Source of the DNA: Eutreptiella sp. 'Long Island Sound 2002'
Lineage: Eukaryota > Euglenozoa > Euglenophyceae > Eutreptiales > Eutreptiaceae
DNA length: 64,000 bases
Direction of reading: 5' to 3'
Assembly (NCBI GenBank): GCA_964036045.1
Contig: OZ038381.1
Location: 149,243,596 to 149,307,595, forward strand
Positions 44,701 to 53,534 of the stretch are shown here, piece after piece. Under the pieces are notes generated by a model, which did no database searches, was not told where the DNA came from, and was given only the letters and a program-made list of their open reading frames with translations. Made by a program: the position numbers and the translations under genes. Position 1 is the stretch's first letter, and each line of letters opens with the position of its first letter.

Positions 44701-45017
44701 CGATTGGACTCGCGCCACTCCATCCAGTACCCGTAGAGGGCCGCTTCCGGGCTGATGAGCCCCAGCCGGACGGCGTTCACGATCCGGTGCATTGCCGGGA
44801 GCAGCGTAGGGGCCCCCGCTCCGTTCAGGGCGCGGGCGGCCGGGAGGGCGGTCTCGTTGAGGAAGGCCCTCGCACTGCCCTCCAGGTCGCACCGTGCGGC
44901 AGCGTGCGCTGCTTTTGCCTCCGCCACCGCGTCCGCCACCAGGCCCCGGACGGCCGCCTCCTGCGCTCTGCGGCGGGCCCTGGTGTGCCCCGGCCCATCA
45001 CCCCGTCGGCGTGGCAT
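41703..45017 (-). CDS. LINE ORF3, 1,104-aa protein of unknown function
   Basis: It starts at ATG 45,017, 13 codons after the ORF2 stop and in the same frame. The N-terminal third (residues 1-400) is globular-looking and conserved in copy 1 (MPRRRG..., ALYGYWMEWR, GRPLSMGDTLRLTG). The centre is low-complexity: Ala-rich units ending EEGVRG/EGARG, then three Gly/Arg units of about 45 residues containing DERRDPRHG, then a His9 tract encoded by a ggt/cac run at 42,320-42,350. The C-terminal 110 residues (RNRPFDAVLLRRDGGN...FLEGGAVLRITDADANNW) are again conserved, ending in a basic HKRRRK. I recognise no family. The basic, repetitive middle suggests nucleic-acid binding; that is inference. Confidence 0.72.
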   Translation of the reverse strand: MPRRRGDGPGHTRARRRAQEAAVRGLVADAVAEAKAAHAAARCDLEGSARAFLNETALPAARALNGAGAPTLLPAMHRIVNAVRLGLISPEAALYGYWMEWRESNRSGRPLSMGDTLRLTGAGSAMSLRSSAPALLHALRTRYPGDAAPYLNQARATYPGGVSELDAALHLLHPPDEDLEVGEVTVFVEGADEASARPRPTNPVYDGTGPTPPYAVVYEAFPREPTWCPALPPATHTPRGWANPDLSPPLSRTRGAHHRGQVLWQECPGTPLLLLVVATREGPGRILGITPTHLYGATPVPRPPLPAPAARDGVHTFLRTQEVTAVTGVHLVRLPPTPLDDPRGPRALSPAPDWELWRDAWAAWLPRLPSQCRWMAADPRPCGADATAGPPPPPPPPRRAPHGTAHGTALMHQEVVGRARLPPRMPTRVTVMTDSDGSLGRDDRHHRRSRSRSPVSSPEWTGETLAEREERRLAEAAVVGPPPPAREPGPAETAAPAAQAASPAAPPRPDAQEAETAASHAAAPAAAPGTPPARGAAPAQEPDASPRAAAAAQESKQGARGVATDPARAVGASPAAAAAAEKTEEGVRGSATAATGASSAAAAAAKESAEGARGAAAPGTPRKRGKNPARAADASPAATAAAAVGRESAKYRAHANPAHTHTSPPKLYPPKPFPPGRERHVRPPTRERSPPGVTLPQLQRQQDARRVVQEGRSGEREGSGGRRDRQGAGEGSGHGKGAQGRGQGAQVQGAERGEVGERAGRGVVDERRDPRHGQGVGEGPGHGKGAQGRGKGTKAQGAGQGGMGERAGQGVGDERRDPRHGHGTGKGPKGKGKGKGKGPKGQEGRGMGAQGGGRGEGRGAEGGAPPQPDVQPVRCIPPGIQQMPAHHTYHHHHHHHHHLYNIDPDAGELVPPQPPRHQHQQAPPAPRAEPARMASAEGGRGVASAPQVQEQRGGPARGAEESRPWDVDWGAVPDPLGGETLPLVGGVYGWLCWANQGTSRRSRNRPFDAVLLRRDGGNREAPPGGWAAPEDHERVLRSVIWAAWPDREPTWPAFLEGGAVLRITDADANNWLPRALRSALAHWRYRRHNPPPPQPQPPHKRRRK

Positions 45018-45056
45018 GGTGCTGCGGGCTCTGCAAAGGGCGGCGGCGGGTGGGGG

Positions 45057-48000
45057 TTAGGGGGCGAACACGTGCGACAGGTGCGCAATGGATGTGGGGT
45101 CCCGCAGGTGCACGTGGATCCACAGAAGGGCAGCGCCCGCGGGGCCCGCCTGTTCGTGCGAGGGGCCGTGTGCCCCCTCGATGCGCCGGCGCAATGCCTC
45201 CTCCTCTGTGCGCCTGCGCCGACCTGCGAGAGGTTCGGGCCAGGGGCACGCGGCTACCTGGGTGCACCGCTCGCACCTGTTGGCGCCTGTCGCTGCTGCG
45301 GAGGACACCGTGTCACGCTCTCCGCAGAGTCGGCAGGTGTGTGGGAGGTTGGAGGGCGGCGACCAAGGGTCGAGATGGCGGAGCCAGAGGTCGTCCCACC
45401 TCTGCCGGAGGGGGTCCCGGATCTCCAGCAAGCGGGCGCGGACGCGGCGCCGGTAGTCCTTGCCAAGCGTCTTCCGCTGGACCTCCTGCCACGTGTCGCC
45501 GGGGAGGATCCCGTGGTCGTGGAAGGCGGCGATGACGTCGTCCCACGCCGGGCGGGGGTGCCCCTGGGGGGGGCTCGCCATGTACACGTGGCGCCCGGTG
45601 AGGTGGGGCGTCAGCGCGTCCCATTGGCACCCGTTCGCGGTGTCTCTGTGGAGGAGGGCCAGCAGGGTGCCGTCCGCGACTGCCTCCCACCCCACCCGCA
45701 GCCCTTCGCAGCCGTCCAGCTCCTGGCGCAGCGCGGCTGCGATACCGGTGGGGAGCATGAGGAGTAAGGGCCCCTGGGTGTCGCCCAGCCGGGACAGGGC
45801 GTCGTCGTATACCGGCCCCCCCGCTTTGAAGTGCGCCACGGTGAGTTGGGTGGCCCCGTCCTCTGGGGGGTGCCACCGGACGGTGGCCGCAGCGTGTCCC
45901 CACGTGCGTATCTCCGTGGCCCGGAGCACCTTGGCGGTGTGAAGGACGATGCGGGGCGGGACGGGCGTCCTGACGAGTGAGGATACGTCCCCAGTCCATC
46001 CCATTTGCGGCCCCGGGGCCGCCTGCAGCCATTCCCCCGTCGCCGCGTCCCACGGGTGGTCAGGTCCCGCCCCGCGGACCATGGTGGGTCTCGGCCGGGT
46101 GTCCGGCCCCCACCCCCGGAGCGGGATGGCGGCGTATCGTTGCGCAGGGGTCTCCGGGGCGCGCGTGGCGGCGCACCAACGGCCCCACTCCCGCGCCCAC
46201 TCCTCCTCCACGATGCGCGCCTCCCATGCGGTCATGGAGCCGCGCCCGATGATCCACGGTGGGAAAAGGGCGTCTTGCAGGTGCCTCGAGAACCCCCCCG
46301 GCAGGTCCTGATACGGGTGGGGGCTCTCTTGGAGTGGGCACTCCAGAGTGCCATTCACAACACGGAGGGAGGCTACGAAGTCCTTGTCAGGGCGCAGGGG
46401 AGGGGGAGGGTGGTCGCCCTCCGCCGCAGTGAGCCACCGGTGCGCCCGGGCCGCCGCGCTTAGGGGGTCGTGGAGGAGTTGCTCCAGCCGGTGGTTGCGA
46501 AGCTCCCACGCGAAGTCCCCCAGCCGGAGCATGTGGTGGAGGAAGTCGTCCACCGAGGTCCCTCCCGGCGGGTCGTATCGGGTTATGGCGCGGAGCTGCG
46601 CCTCCGCGTCCTCGGGCACCAGTCCGGAGCAGAACACCTCCGTCCACGTGGCGCCTGCGGAGCGCCACGAGGCCACCCACAGGGCCTTGTCCCCAGGTGG
46701 GAGGTGGCGGGCCGCCTCGTGTACCGCCTGGCGGTAGTGGGGCCAGAGGAGCCGCGAGTGGGTGCAGCCCACGTGCATGTGCACCGGGGTCTCTTCCGGG
46801 CCGCCGCAGAAAAGGCACGGTTGCGGGACGATGGCGACGCCGGAGAGCCGCTCCTTCCGGACGCGGAGCCTGCGCTGCACCGGCGTGTGGCCGTCTCGGG
46901 CCCGCAGCGCCCGGCGGTTGGTGGCCGCCGCGGTGAGGTCCCGGGCGTGGACGTGGGCCGTGGCGTGGGCCGCGCCCAGAGGTGTGTGTCCCCGGTGCGT
47001 CAGCGCATGGTCCGTCTGCGCCCGTTGCGCGACCTCGCCGAGCACCCGCATCGTGGGGGGCCGTAGATTGAAATGGCCGTCACGGCCGGCGACGATGAGT
47101 TGGGCGTGGCCAGGGTCCGGGGGCGTGCTCTGCAAGACGGTGTCCTGGGACGCCGTCCAGTCCGCCTTGTGCAGTAGGGCGTCACTGTGGTGCGAGGTGG
47201 CTGGGACGTACCGGAACGGGTGCCCGGCGTGTTGCCCCCGCGCGCACAGGCCGTCCCGGAGCCACCTCAGGGGCATCTGGTTGACCACCTTCGCTGCGCC
47301 CGCGGGGACCCCCGTGGTTTGCTCGCGATCTGCGTGCCGCAGGAGGTGGAGGATGACTTCGGCGTCCACCGTGTGGACCCATGGTCTGTGTGCACCGTAT
47401 TGTAGGGGGAGGGGGGCGGCCACCCCCTCTCCGTCGGGCACCGTGCCCGAGATGGCCACCGCCCACGTGCGGGTGAGGTCGGCGGCGAGAGCGACGCTGG
47501 TGGCGTGTTTGCAGGGTCCGCCCCCGGACGCGTCAGAGGAGGTGTGTCCCCAGGCCTCCGGGATCCAGTAGTATCCGGTGGGGCTGAGCCACCCCGCGTT
47601 GAGGTCGGTGGAGTGCCACCGGACGTCGGGGTGGCTGTGGGTCAGTTGGTCCACGCTCAGCGCCCTGGTGTCGCCTGGGCTGATCGCCGGGTGGTCGTGC
47701 AGCCGGATCTCCGCTCCGGCGACCGTGCTTGCCCAGGACCGTAGCGCCGTCTCATGTTCCTTGAGCCACGCCGGGCCCCCGCGCTGGTGTACCACCAAGT
47801 GTCCTGTGTCCTCCGGACGGTCCACCAGCGCGTGCACCGCCATGTGTGGGTCGTGCGGCACCCCCGTAGCCACCAGTAGGGCGGTGCCACGGGGGAGCCC
47901 ACGGGGTTCGGGCTGGCCTGCCCCCACTTGCACTATCACCCACTCGGCCCGGAGCTGCGCTTGTCCCGCCGCTTGGGTGCATTGGTCGTCTGTGGTCACC

Positions 48001-51000
48001 AGCCACAACGGCGTCGGCGCGTGGGGCCGGGGGCGTAAGGGCTCTGGCCACGCCACGTCCGCGTTGGGCTCTTGGTGCTCGCTTTCCGCGAGTACGTCGC
48101 GGAGGATGTACATGAGGGCCGCTGGCGGGTGGTACGCCGCCCCCCGCGTGGGGGGGGACAGGCCGTCCCGGCGGCGGTAGCCCCCGACGTGGAGGTGCAG
48201 GCCGTCCGGGGTCACCCATGGGCCGGTGTGGGCGTCCTGCTTAGCCCTCGTGGGGTGGACGAGTCTCAGGCGGGGGTCCCGTGTGCCGGTGGTGTGGAAG
48301 AGGTGGGCCAGGGCATCGCGCCACCCGGGGTGGTTGGTGGGCCCTTGCTCATGGCGGCAATAATGGAGGTGTTCATCGGCGCATTGGTTGAGGCACTCCC
48401 GCACCGCCGTCGGCCACGGATCGTCGTTGTCGGGGAAGGGGTGGCGTGGCCCGTGGTGCCCATGCCACGGCGTTGCGTGTGGCACCGTCAGGCGGCACGT
48501 GTCGCGGTGTCGCAGCTTGGCGGTGCGCAGGGTGACGATTTTGCCCGGCGGGGACTGTAGTTGGACATGAGCCGCCCTGGGGCACGCGATGGGGTTGTAC
48601 ATCCCCACTCCCAGGGCGGCCAGGGCCCGGGGTATGCGGTGGACCCAGTCGCCCCCCGCCAGAGTTGCGAACTCCGGGACGGGGTAGTGCACCTCGGGGC
48701 ATATTCCGTGCGCGCTGGCTATCTCCCAGAACATCTTGGTGACCTCCGCGCGCACGGAGGTTGCGCGGTGGTGGACGAGTGTACCCACGAGGGCCACCGC
48801 TGCCTGCTGGCACCGCGTGGGCAGCCGTGTGAGCCCCAGGGTCCGGTCATCCTGCAGGCTGTCCCGCGAGGCGTCGAAGGCGTATCGTGCCCTGTCCTTC
48901 GCGACGTGGACCGTGATGTGGTCCAGGTGGCGTGCAGTGTCGGAGTCGTCGGCGATGAAAGGGGCGACGTACTGCGTCACCCCTCCGAGGATCGCCAGGA
49001 TGACGTCCTGCACCACTTTCGGTGGCGCGAGGGTGTTAAGGCACCAGTGGTGCACTGCCGCCAGGCGTAGCCGGTGCTTGCGCTGCAGGGAGAACTCCCC
49101 GTCCGGCTGCAGCTGGAGTCCCAGGTAGGGGACGGAGTCCGCCGCTGGTACGCAGTACCACGGGTTTTCCAGGTGGGGGCAGAGGCGCAGCTGCAGGCCC
49201 GGGACCCCCTCCGTAGTGGCCATGGCGCACTTGCGGGGGTTGAGCTCCATGCCCATCAGCTTCATGTCCAGTTGGCCCAGGGCTATGGGCCTGTAGTCGT
49301 CCAGTCTGGCAGAGCCCGGTACCTTGGGGCTGAGCCAGATGTGCGCGTCCCTCCAGTGCATCGGTGGCGGGGCGCCGCGGAGGATGGCCCGGTAGGAGTG
49401 GACCAGGAGCCACTGGACGGGTGCCGGGAGGGCCTTGATGAAGCGGGCCTCCACGTGGTTAGGACCCGGGGCCTTGCCATCGGCCTTGTCCAGGGCGGAC
49501 TTCAGGTCCTGCATGGAGTACTGCTGGACCTGTGTCCAGGCTCCCTCAGGGACCCGGGGGACGTGGCGGCCGAGGACCGCCTGGAAACCCGGGAGGTCCA
49601 CCGGGCGTTTGTCATACAGTTCTCGCCAGAAGGCGCGAACTGCGAACATCACGTCGTGGGCCTCCGTGAGGAGCGTTTGGGTGTTGGGAACCCGCACGTT
49701 CCAGAGGCCTGACGGGCCTGGGGCCTCTACCTCTATGGCTCCCCGCATGGCTTTCCATCGCTGGGCGATGTCGGGGGCGTGGCGGCGCCAGAAGTCCTTG
49801 ATGGCGCGCTTGCGGTCTGCCGCCAGGAGGGCGCGGAGCTGGCGAATGTCCTCCTCGAGGGCGGCTGCTTGCCTCTCCAGCTCTTCCTGCAGCTGGCCCT
49901 GCGTGGTCGGGCGGAACCCGGGCGACACACTCTGCAGTTCCTCCGTGAGCCGGAGCGCCGCCTCGGACCGGATGCCATGCCTGGCCGCGTCGGCCTGGTA
50001 CGCTGCCGGGGCGCGCGCTGCCAGGGTGTCATAGCGGAGGACCGCTGCCTGGAGCTGCTTTCCGCTCTCCGGGAGGTCCCCCTCCGCCGGGTCCGTTCCC
50101 GCCGGAGACGGCTGCCGGCGTCCCACCACGCGCGCCAGGGCGTCATGCGTCGCGTGGAGGTGTTCGAACACCTTGTCCACCGCAGCCGCGGGCATGGACC
50201 CGTAGTCGTGCTGCTCTGCGGGACCCAGCCAGGGCGCAAGGGAGGGTTCATCCTGCGCGGCGGTGACCGCCGCCCACAGGCAGTGTTGGACGGGCACGGC
50301 CTCGGCGTCGTACGGGAGGAGGCGGCCTTCCGTGTGGCTGTAGGGGGTGGGCATCGCCGCGCGTCCCGCTGCGCTGAGGAGGCCCGGCAGGGCCAGGCGG
50401 ACCGGGAGGTGGTCCGAGCCGACCCCCTGGGGGTGTGCCATGCCGCGAGCCCAGACGCTCTCCCGCAGGGACCACGGCAGGAGGGGCTCGTTGACCAGGA
50501 AAGTGTCCACCCTTTGCTGGGACGGGTGGAGCGTGGGGGTCATGTCCTCCTCGCCGCCTGCCGCGGCTCTTCGGAAGCCGCAGGCTTCCCAGCCCGCTCG
50601 GAAATGCTCCGTGGCCGGGTTGGCGGGGACATCCATGTAGATGTTGGTGTCACCGGCGATGACCACCGGGTGCCTCCCGCCGAGGCTGCGTGCCGTGGCA
50701 TACATTTGTATGTCGGCCCAGAACGCCGCCCGTCCCCCCCACGGGGAGCAACCTGCTTGCGGCCCGTGGACGTTGATGAGGGTGAGGCCTCCCCCGTCCG
50801 TGCGGATCTCCAGGGCCGCGGCTTTCCCGGGGACAATTTCCGTGAAGCTGAGCACCTCGTGCTCCGCCACGTACTTGCTGCTGACCGCGGTGAGGAGGCC
50901 CCCCCCTCTCGAGGTGGAGGTGGCCCCCGTCTCCGCCAGCCGGCTGCTGAAGTAGGCGGTGTACCCCTTGTCCCGGAGCGCCGCGGCCACGTGCATCTCC

Positions 51001-51215
51001 TGCGCCCTGGTGGCGATCCCCGTTTCCTGGAGCATGATGGCAAAGCCCCCCTCCTGGGGCAGCATGCCGGTGATGAGGTGCTCCTTGTCGGTGCAGGCCG
51101 CCGGCCGCCGGCGCCGCCGGAGTGTGTCCCGGAGGGACCGGTCTGGCGGCACGAGGCCGTTGCGCAGGTTCCACGAGAGGAGCCACAGGGCGTCGCCCGT
51201 CGTGTCCTCCTGGAG
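45057..51215 (-). CDS. LINE ORF2: APE-type endonuclease, RT with catalytic core deleted, RNase H, zinc fingers
   Basis: The open frame follows the ORF1b TGA directly. LLSWNLRNG, the first endonuclease strand, lies before any ATG. Numbering from the GTG at 51,152: QET 42-44, INVHGPQ 126-132, GDTN 167-170, DTFLVN 216-221 and SDHLPV 246-251 complete the AP-endonuclease set. RT starts at KADGKAPGPN (557) and DDYRPIALGQLDMKLM (to 633), then jumps straight to GMELNPRKCAM (634-644). The catalytic palm, including YxDD, is missing by an in-frame deletion near 49,258. RNase H-like SSDASGGG (about 1,204), VDAEVILHLL (about 1,262) and SHHSDALLHKADW follow, then CLFCGGPEETPVHMHVGC (CCHC) and a C-terminal CRLC...CERC finger. 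It could nick DNA but not copy RNA. Confidence 0.9.
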   Translation of the reverse strand, partial: LQEDTTGDALWLLSWNLRNGLVPPDRSLRDTLRRRRRPAACTDKEHLITGMLPQEGGFAIMLQETGIATRAQEMHVAAALRDKGYTAYFSSRLAETGATSTSRGGGLLTAVSSKYVAEHEVLSFTEIVPGKAAALEIRTDGGGLTLINVHGPQAGCSPWGGRAAFWADIQMYATARSLGGRHPVVIAGDTNIYMDVPANPATEHFRAGWEACGFRRAAAGGEEDMTPTLHPSQQRVDTFLVNEPLLPWSLRESVWARGMAHPQGVGSDHLPVRLALPGLLSAAGRAAMPTPYSHTEGRLLPYDAEAVPVQHCLWAAVTAAQDEPSLAPWLGPAEQHDYGSMPAAAVDKVFEHLHATHDALARVVGRRQPSPAGTDPAEGDLPESGKQLQAAVLRYDTLAARAPAAYQADAARHGIRSEAALRLTEELQSVSPGFRPTTQGQLQEELERQAAALEEDIRQLRALLAADRKRAIKDFWRRHAPDIAQRWKAMRGAIEVEAPGPSGLWNVRVPNTQTLLTEAHDVMFAVRAFWRELYDKRPVDLPGFQAVLGRHVPRVPEGAWTQVQQYSMQDLKSALDKADGKAPGPNHVEARFIKALPAPVQWLLVHSYRAILRGAPPPMHWRDAHIWLSPKVPGSARLDDYRPIALGQLDMKLMGMELNPRKCAMATTEGVPGLQLRLCPHLENPWYCVPAADSVPYLGLQLQPDGEFSLQRKHRLRLAAVHHWCLNTLAPPKVVQDVILAILGGVTQYVAPFIADDSDTARHLDHITVHVAKDRARYAFDASRDSLQDDRTLGLTRLPTRCQQAAVALVGTLVHHRATSVRAEVTKMFWEIASAHGICPEVHYPVPEFATLAGGDWVHRIPRALAALGVGMYNPIACPRAAHVQLQSPPGKIVTLRTAKLRHRDTCRLTVPHATPWHGHHGPRHPFPDNDDPWPTAVRECLNQCADEHLHYCRHEQGPTNHPGWRDALAHLFHTTGTRDPRLRLVHPTRAKQDAHTGPWVTPDGLHLHVGGYRRRDGLSPPTRGAAYHPPAALMYILRDVLAESEHQEPNADVAWPEPLRPRPHAPTPLWLVTTDDQCTQAAGQAQLRAEWVIVQVGAGQPEPRGLPRGTALLVATGVPHDPHMAVHALVDRPEDTGHLVVHQRGGPAWLKEHETALRSWASTVAGAEIRLHDHPAISPGDTRALSVDQLTHSHPDVRWHSTDLNAGWLSPTGYYWIPEAWGHTSSDASGGGPCKHATSVALAADLTRTWAVAISGTVPDGEGVAAPLPLQYGAHRPWVHTVDAEVILHLLRHADREQTTGVPAGAAKVVNQMPLRWLRDGLCARGQHAGHPFRYVPATSHHSDALLHKADWTASQDTVLQSTPPDPGHAQLIVAGRDGHFNLRPPTMRVLGEVAQRAQTDHALTHRGHTPLGAAHATAHVHARDLTAAATNRRALRARDGHTPVQRRLRVRKERLSGVAIVPQPCLFCGGPEETPVHMHVGCTHSRLLWPHYRQAVHEAARHLPPGDKALWVASWRSAGATWTEVFCSGLVPEDAEAQLRAITRYDPPGGTSVDDFLHHMLRLGDFAWELRNHRLEQLLHDPLSAAARAHRWLTAAEGDHPPPPLRPDKDFVASLRVVNGTLECPLQESPHPYQDLPGGFSRHLQDALFPPWIIGRGSMTAWEARIVEEEWAREWGRWCAATRAPETPAQRYAAIPLRGWGPDTRPRPTMVRGAGPDHPWDAATGEWLQAAPGPQMGWTGDVSSLVRTPVPPRIVLHTAKVLRATEIRTWGHAAATVRWHPPEDGATQLTVAHFKAGGPVYDDALSRLGDTQGPLLLMLPTGIAAALRQELDGCEGLRVGWEAVADGTLLALLHRDTANGCQWDALTPHLTGRHVYMASPPQGHPRPAWDDVIAAFHDHGILPGDTWQEVQRKTLGKDYRRRVRARLLEIRDPLRQRWDDLWLRHLDPWSPPSNLPHTCRLCGERDTVSSAAATGANRCERCTQVAACPWPEPLAGRRRRTEEEALRRRIEGAHGPSHEQAGPAGAALLWIHVHLRDPTSIAHLSHVFAP

Positions 51216-53534
51216 TCAGCTATCCCGCGTCGGCATCGCCGCCGGGTTCGCTGGTGCCGCCAGGGCATCTGGGTGCGCCGCATCCGCTGAGCCCGTTCCC
51301 AGCGGGGCCCACAGGGGGGCCCGGGGGACCGGGGGAGTCAGGGGGGCCAGGGGGGCCAGCCCCGCGGGGATGGACATGGACCCTGGCGGGGCCGCACCGC
51401 CGGCCCCCGGGGCCGCTCCGGGTGCCTCCTCACCTCCATCTGCGTGGTCGGCTGCCTGGGGCGGGGGGCGCCGGGTGTACGGGGCGTGCCACGGGGACCT
51501 CCGTGCTCTCCCCTGCAGGATGTTGGCGGCCGCCTCCTTGTCGTCCGCCGGGGCCGCAGCGTGCACCGCGTGCCACGCCAGGTGTTCCAGCATTGCCCCG
51601 CTGGTGTAGTACTTGTCCGCACACAGGGGGCATTTTGTCCGCTCCGTGGCCCCTCGCGCCGGGGGGAGCTGCACTGACTTCCGAATGGCGCCCTCCGCCG
51701 CTGGTTCGAAGGGCAGGTTGGCCAGCGGCACCGTGTGTGGTGCCAGCGTGCGGCCCGGGGCCGCCGCATCGAGGGCTCGCGTCGCGGGCGCGGGCCCGAG
51801 GCCTCGGGCGGCATCGCGCTGCGCGTCTGCTTGCAGCCACGTTTGCCAGTGCGTGGAGCCGATTTGGCGGTCGGGTTTGCTCCTCCACCGCAGGTCGTGG
51901 AAGGCCTGTAGCCAGTGGTACACCGTGGTCGGGACCGCCAGCTGGAGCTCCAGGTCGGCGGGGTGCGCCGCTGCCGGCCACACTCCCGGCCTCGCCGCCC
52001 GGGCGTTGTCCTTCAGCCTGACCTGGAGCAGGAGGGCGTGGTGTTCGCCCTCCCGCAGCGCCTTGATGATCATGCGTGTGCAGTCTGCCACGCGGATCAC
52101 GGCTTCGGGCCCCGGCAGGCGTTCAGGGTCGCAGACGACGATGTGCGCGTCCGCCGGGCTGAACATGCAGACCACCCACTGTGGGTTCTGCTGCCCCCGT
52201 TGGGCCACCGCCAGGGTAGCCGCTGGGCGGGCGTGCGTGATGGGCCCCGCGTGGAGGTCCGGGACGTCCGTGGCCCTGATGGCGTCTCCCTGCCACGCGG
52301 CCCGTAGATGCTCCTCCTGGTCGGGGCTCCACACCAGTGTGGGGGGGTTGACCCACCCCGGTTCCTGCCTCTTGTTGGGGGCGCTGACAGTGTGTAGCAG
52401 GACCGCCAGCGGCCAGGGGTCCGCCGACATATAGTAGGCCTGGGTGGGCCCCTGTCGCCAGTCGGCGTGGGACAGGGGCGGGAAAGCCCCCTGCCTGGCG
52501 GTGCTGTGCCAGACCGTCCATCGGCCTCCGGCCGGGATGTGCGACCGGTACCCTCCGGCGTGGCCGTGTACGATGGCTTGGTAGCCTGCCGTCTGCAGTA
52601 CCAGTGCCTCCCCCTGCTTAGGCCCGGGCGGGGGTGCGCCATCGCCCGCACCCCAGACGCGGGTGCGCCCGCGGAGTGTGGCATGCCACGGGTCTGGTGC
52701 ATCGCGCTGGGGCCCTTGTATGCATCCCGCAATTTGCGCCGGGCCGTGGTGGTGGACGAAGCTCTCCCCGCCGTCTGCTAGCAAAGCCGCCGCGACGACG
52801 TATAGTTGTTCTGCCGTGAGGGGTGCCGTCGGCTCGTGCGTCGCGGCCGGCCGTCGGGGCCGCTTGTCGCGGCAGGGGACGTGGGGCAGCAGCTGCGCCG
52901 GCCACGCCGCCACTGGACCCATGGTGACGGCCGCGACCGCGGACGCCAGCGCCGTGCGGTCCGTGGGCCTGTACTGCCGGAGTCCCGTGGGATCTCGGGT
53001 GAGGTGCCTGCAGGCTGCCATCCAGGCCACCGCTCCGCAGTTCGTGCAGTCCGGTTCGGCACCGCTCGCATCGTCGCCTCCCCACTGCTGTACCGTGGTG
53101 GCGGTGTCGAGCGGGGGGCCCCGCTGTAGCGCCTCCGGGCCCTGCCCCGGCGGGAGGGCGGGCGGGATTGGCTGCGGGTAGTTTTGCGCGCCCCGGCGTT
53201 CCGGGTGCGTGTGGTACGGGTTCTGCCGGCGGTGTTCCGGGGCTGCCCGTTGCTGAAAGAGGAGCTGGTGCAGGTACCAGTGGCCCTCCGCGGTGGACGG
53301 ATTGCGGAGCGTTAGCCACTGTTCCACCACGCCTCCTGGGTGCGCGGCCTCGACGCGGTGCTGCAACCCCAGGCGGCCTAGGCGGTTGGACGTGCCCGCG
53401 GGTGGGATGTGTGCTTGCGGGTAGAGCACCCGCAGCGGCTCCAGCGCCAGGTCCAGCACTTCGTTGTTGAGCTGCTTCGTGAGGGCCGACGCCCTGTGTA
53501 GGGCGTGGAGGACCCCGGGTGTGGGGGCCGTGAG
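51216..53534 (-). CDS. LINE ORF1b, C2H2 zinc-finger protein
   Basis: Continuous frame between the ORF1a TAG and the TGA at 51,216-51,218. There is no ATG in the first 140 codons or so (first near 53,025), and protein-like sequence (LHALHRASALTKQLNNEVLDL) begins right after the TAG. It is therefore probably made by readthrough, or is part of a longer ORF1 broken by a nonsense change. CTNCGAVAWMAACRH is a possible zinc site. CPLCADKYYTSGAMLEHLAWH is a clear C-x2-C-x12-H-x3-H finger near the C-terminus. A Pro/Ala-rich tail leads to the stop. Gag-like ORF1 proteins of LINEs bind the element RNA; that role is inferred from position. Confidence 0.72.
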   Translation of the reverse strand, partial: LTAPTPGVLHALHRASALTKQLNNEVLDLALEPLRVLYPQAHIPPAGTSNRLGRLGLQHRVEAAHPGGVVEQWLTLRNPSTAEGHWYLHQLLFQQRAAPEHRRQNPYHTHPERRGAQNYPQPIPPALPPGQGPEALQRGPPLDTATTVQQWGGDDASGAEPDCTNCGAVAWMAACRHLTRDPTGLRQYRPTDRTALASAVAAVTMGPVAAWPAQLLPHVPCRDKRPRRPAATHEPTAPLTAEQLYVVAAALLADGGESFVHHHGPAQIAGCIQGPQRDAPDPWHATLRGRTRVWGAGDGAPPPGPKQGEALVLQTAGYQAIVHGHAGGYRSHIPAGGRWTVWHSTARQGAFPPLSHADWRQGPTQAYYMSADPWPLAVLLHTVSAPNKRQEPGWVNPPTLVWSPDQEEHLRAAWQGDAIRATDVPDLHAGPITHARPAATLAVAQRGQQNPQWVVCMFSPADAHIVVCDPERLPGPEAVIRVADCTRMIIKALREGEHHALLLQVRLKDNARAARPGVWPAAAHPADLELQLAVPTTVYHWLQAFHDLRWRSKPDRQIGSTHWQTWLQADAQRDAARGLGPAPATRALDAAAPGRTLAPHTVPLANLPFEPAAEGAIRKSVQLPPARGATERTKCPLCADKYYTSGAMLEHLAWHAVHAAAPADDKEAAANILQGRARRSPWHAPYTRRPPPQAADHADGGEEAPGAAPGAGGAAPPGSMSIPAGLAPLAPLTPPVPRAPLWAPLGTGSADAAHPDALAAPANPAAMPTRDS

